Assembly: GCA_031253875.1 (NCBI GenBank)
Contig: JAIRVN010000119.1
Coordinates: 1 to 7,624, forward strand
Direction: 5' to 3'
Length of the DNA stretch: 7,624 bases
DNA from: Deltaproteobacteria bacterium
Lineage (GTDB): Bacteria > Desulfobacterota > Desulfovibrionia > Desulfovibrionales > Desulfovibrionaceae
The position numbers and the translations under genes are program-made. Below, piece by piece: positions 6,776-7,624 of the stretch. Every line of letters starts with the position of its first letter. Position 1 is the first letter of the stretch. The notes beneath the pieces are model-generated. The model did not search any database, had not been told where the DNA came from, and saw only the letters and a list, made by a program, of their open reading frames with translations.

Positions 6776-7543
6776 CTAGATCCAAAAGGCTTTCCCCTGA
6801 TCCCACAAAGCGTTCAGCGTCTGGGAGTCGCGCAGGGTATCCATGCACTGCCACTGGCCGTCATGAGGATACATGGAAAGCTGCCCTTCTCTGGCCAGTC
6901 GCTCCAGGGGCTCTTTTTCCAGGTCGCAGCTTTCGTCTTCGCTCAGATAGGCAAGAAAATCCCGTTTAAAAACAAAAAAGCCGCAGTTGATATACTCGTC
7001 CAGGACAGGCTTTTCTTCCCAGGAAAGAATCTTGCCCTGCTTGTCGGTTTTTACGGCGCCGAAACGCGACGGCATGCGCACGCCGGTAAAGGTGCCCATG
7101 GCGCCCGACTGCATGTGGAAGGCCACCAGCTTGTTGATGTCGATATCCGCAACGCCGTCGCCGTAGGTCACCATAAAGCGTTCGGAGTCGATATGCCGGG
7201 CAATGCGCTTGATGCGTCCGCCTTTGAGCGTCTCCTGCCCCGTATCGCACAAGGTGATCCGCCAGTCCACATCCACCGCGCCTTCATGCAGCGTACAGCC
7301 TCCCGTAGCCAGATCCACGGTGAAATCCGTATTGCGAAACTTGTAGTCGTGGAAATATTGTTTGATCACCTCACCCTTGTAGCCGAGGGGCAGCACAAAC
7401 TCCGTAAAGCCGAAGCGGGCATAGCGCGCCATGATATGCCAGATAATCGGGCGTCCGCCGATTTCCACCATCGGTTTCGGCTTGAATTCCGTTTCTTCAC
7501 GCAAGCGGGTGCCCTTGCCGCCACACAAGATAATAACCTTCAT
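6776..7543 (-). CDS. rfbF: Glucose-1-phosphate cytidylyltransferase
   Basis: Makes CDP-D-glucose and pyrophosphate from CTP and alpha-D-glucose 1-phosphate, the committed first step of the CDP-hexose pathway; cytoplasmic. The 255 residues match the usual length of about 257. The nucleotidyltransferase signature GGKGTRLREETEFKPKPM is at 8-25, with the pyrophosphate-contacting Lys in the KPKPM part. Further on are EIGGRPIIWHIM (27-38), the metal-binding YGDGVADID (127-135), EEKP (176-179), NCGFFVF (186-192) and WQCMDTLRD (231-239), which holds the second metal-binding Asp. These are marks of the cytidylyl rather than the thymidylyl or uridylyl enzymes. The C-terminus is slightly short, ending GKAFWI. 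The ATG at 7543 follows GAGGAG by 6 nt, the best ribosome site of the minus-strand set. It is the first of three coupled sugar genes. Very confident. Confidence 0.96.
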   Translation of the reverse strand: MKVIILCGGKGTRLREETEFKPKPMVEIGGRPIIWHIMARYARFGFTEFVLPLGYKGEVIKQYFHDYKFRNTDFTVDLATGGCTLHEGAVDVDWRITLCDTGQETLKGGRIKRIARHIDSERFMVTYGDGVADIDINKLVAFHMQSGAMGTFTGVRMPSRFGAVKTDKQGKILSWEEKPVLDEYINCGFFVFKRDFLAYLSEDESCDLEKEPLERLAREGQLSMYPHDGQWQCMDTLRDSQTLNALWDQGKAFWI

Positions 7544-7624
7544 ACATCACTCCTCTGGTCGCAGCTTATCAGGAAGCGTTGGCAAGGTGAAGAGCCGATG
7601 ACATACATGGCGCTGGGAGTATAG
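7544..7624 (-). other. Leader of rfbF or 3' end of a further minus-strand gene
   Basis: This 81-nt edge stretch shows no clear promoter, hairpin or terminator. Two minus-strand frames are open from the window edge into the rfbF start. One stops with TGA at 7549-7547, 3 nt before the rfbF ATG, and would end in RLFTLPTLPDKLRPEE. The other stops with TGA at 7542-7540, overlapping the rfbF ATG as ATGA. Either would fit the C-terminus of an upstream gene in the same operon, but 25 codons are too few to choose a frame, and the region may simply be a leader. Confidence 0.3.
7550..7555 (-). promoter_or_regulatory. Ribosome binding site of rfbF
   Basis: GAGGAG on the minus strand, 6 nt before the ATG at 7543. 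It is a near-consensus Shine-Dalgarno sequence and fixes the rfbF start. Confidence 0.75.

Noticed and set aside
6764..7624. A 286-codon open plus-strand frame opposite rfbF
   Set aside because: It mirrors rfbF, whose motifs are unmistakable, and its translation has no recognisable domain. It is a coding-bias shadow.

Overview
This 7.6-kb window has high GC content and is densely packed with genes. It reads as chromosome from a Gram-negative bacterium: there is a lipoprotein with a lipobox, a probable signal-peptide protein, and genes for a nucleotide sugar typical of surface polysaccharide. Gene style and content would fit a Desulfovibrio-like deltaproteobacterium, but no marker gene proves this and the assignment is tentative. 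I see no rRNA, tRNA, CRISPR array, insertion sequence, phage gene or attachment site.

Layout. On the left, two plus-strand genes: an MFS transporter with about 14 membrane segments (5' end cut by the window edge), then after a 105-nt gap a soluble TPR protein. The rest is minus strand, read right to left from 7543 to 2308: rfbF (glucose-1-phosphate cytidylyltransferase), rfbG (CDP-glucose 4,6-dehydratase), an RmlC-like sugar 3,5-epimerase-family protein, a YajG-like lipoprotein, a secreted coiled-coil/TPR protein, and an M29-family metallo-aminopeptidase. The plus-strand TPR gene and the aminopeptidase gene converge and overlap by 11 bp, sharing their stop regions.

Function. rfbF and rfbG make CDP-glucose and then CDP-4-dehydro-6-deoxy-D-glucose. 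The next gene starts inside the rfbG stop codon (ATGA). It belongs to a short RmlC-like branch and is the natural candidate for the next step on the CDP-4-keto sugar. No rfbH-type 3-dehydrase, reductase or methyltransferase is in the window, so the final sugar (a 6-deoxy or 3,6-dideoxy hexose, possibly branched) is undecided; those genes would lie beyond the right edge. The three following minus-strand genes are 51, 13 and 2 nt apart and have no visible terminators, so they may be co-transcribed with the sugar genes or form an envelope-related unit of their own.

Nothing here is convincingly a wholly new system. The points most worth a second look are the RmlC-like protein tied to a CDP sugar rather than a dTDP sugar, with cysteine where the classical catalytic tyrosine should be, and the unexplained lipoprotein/TPR pair.
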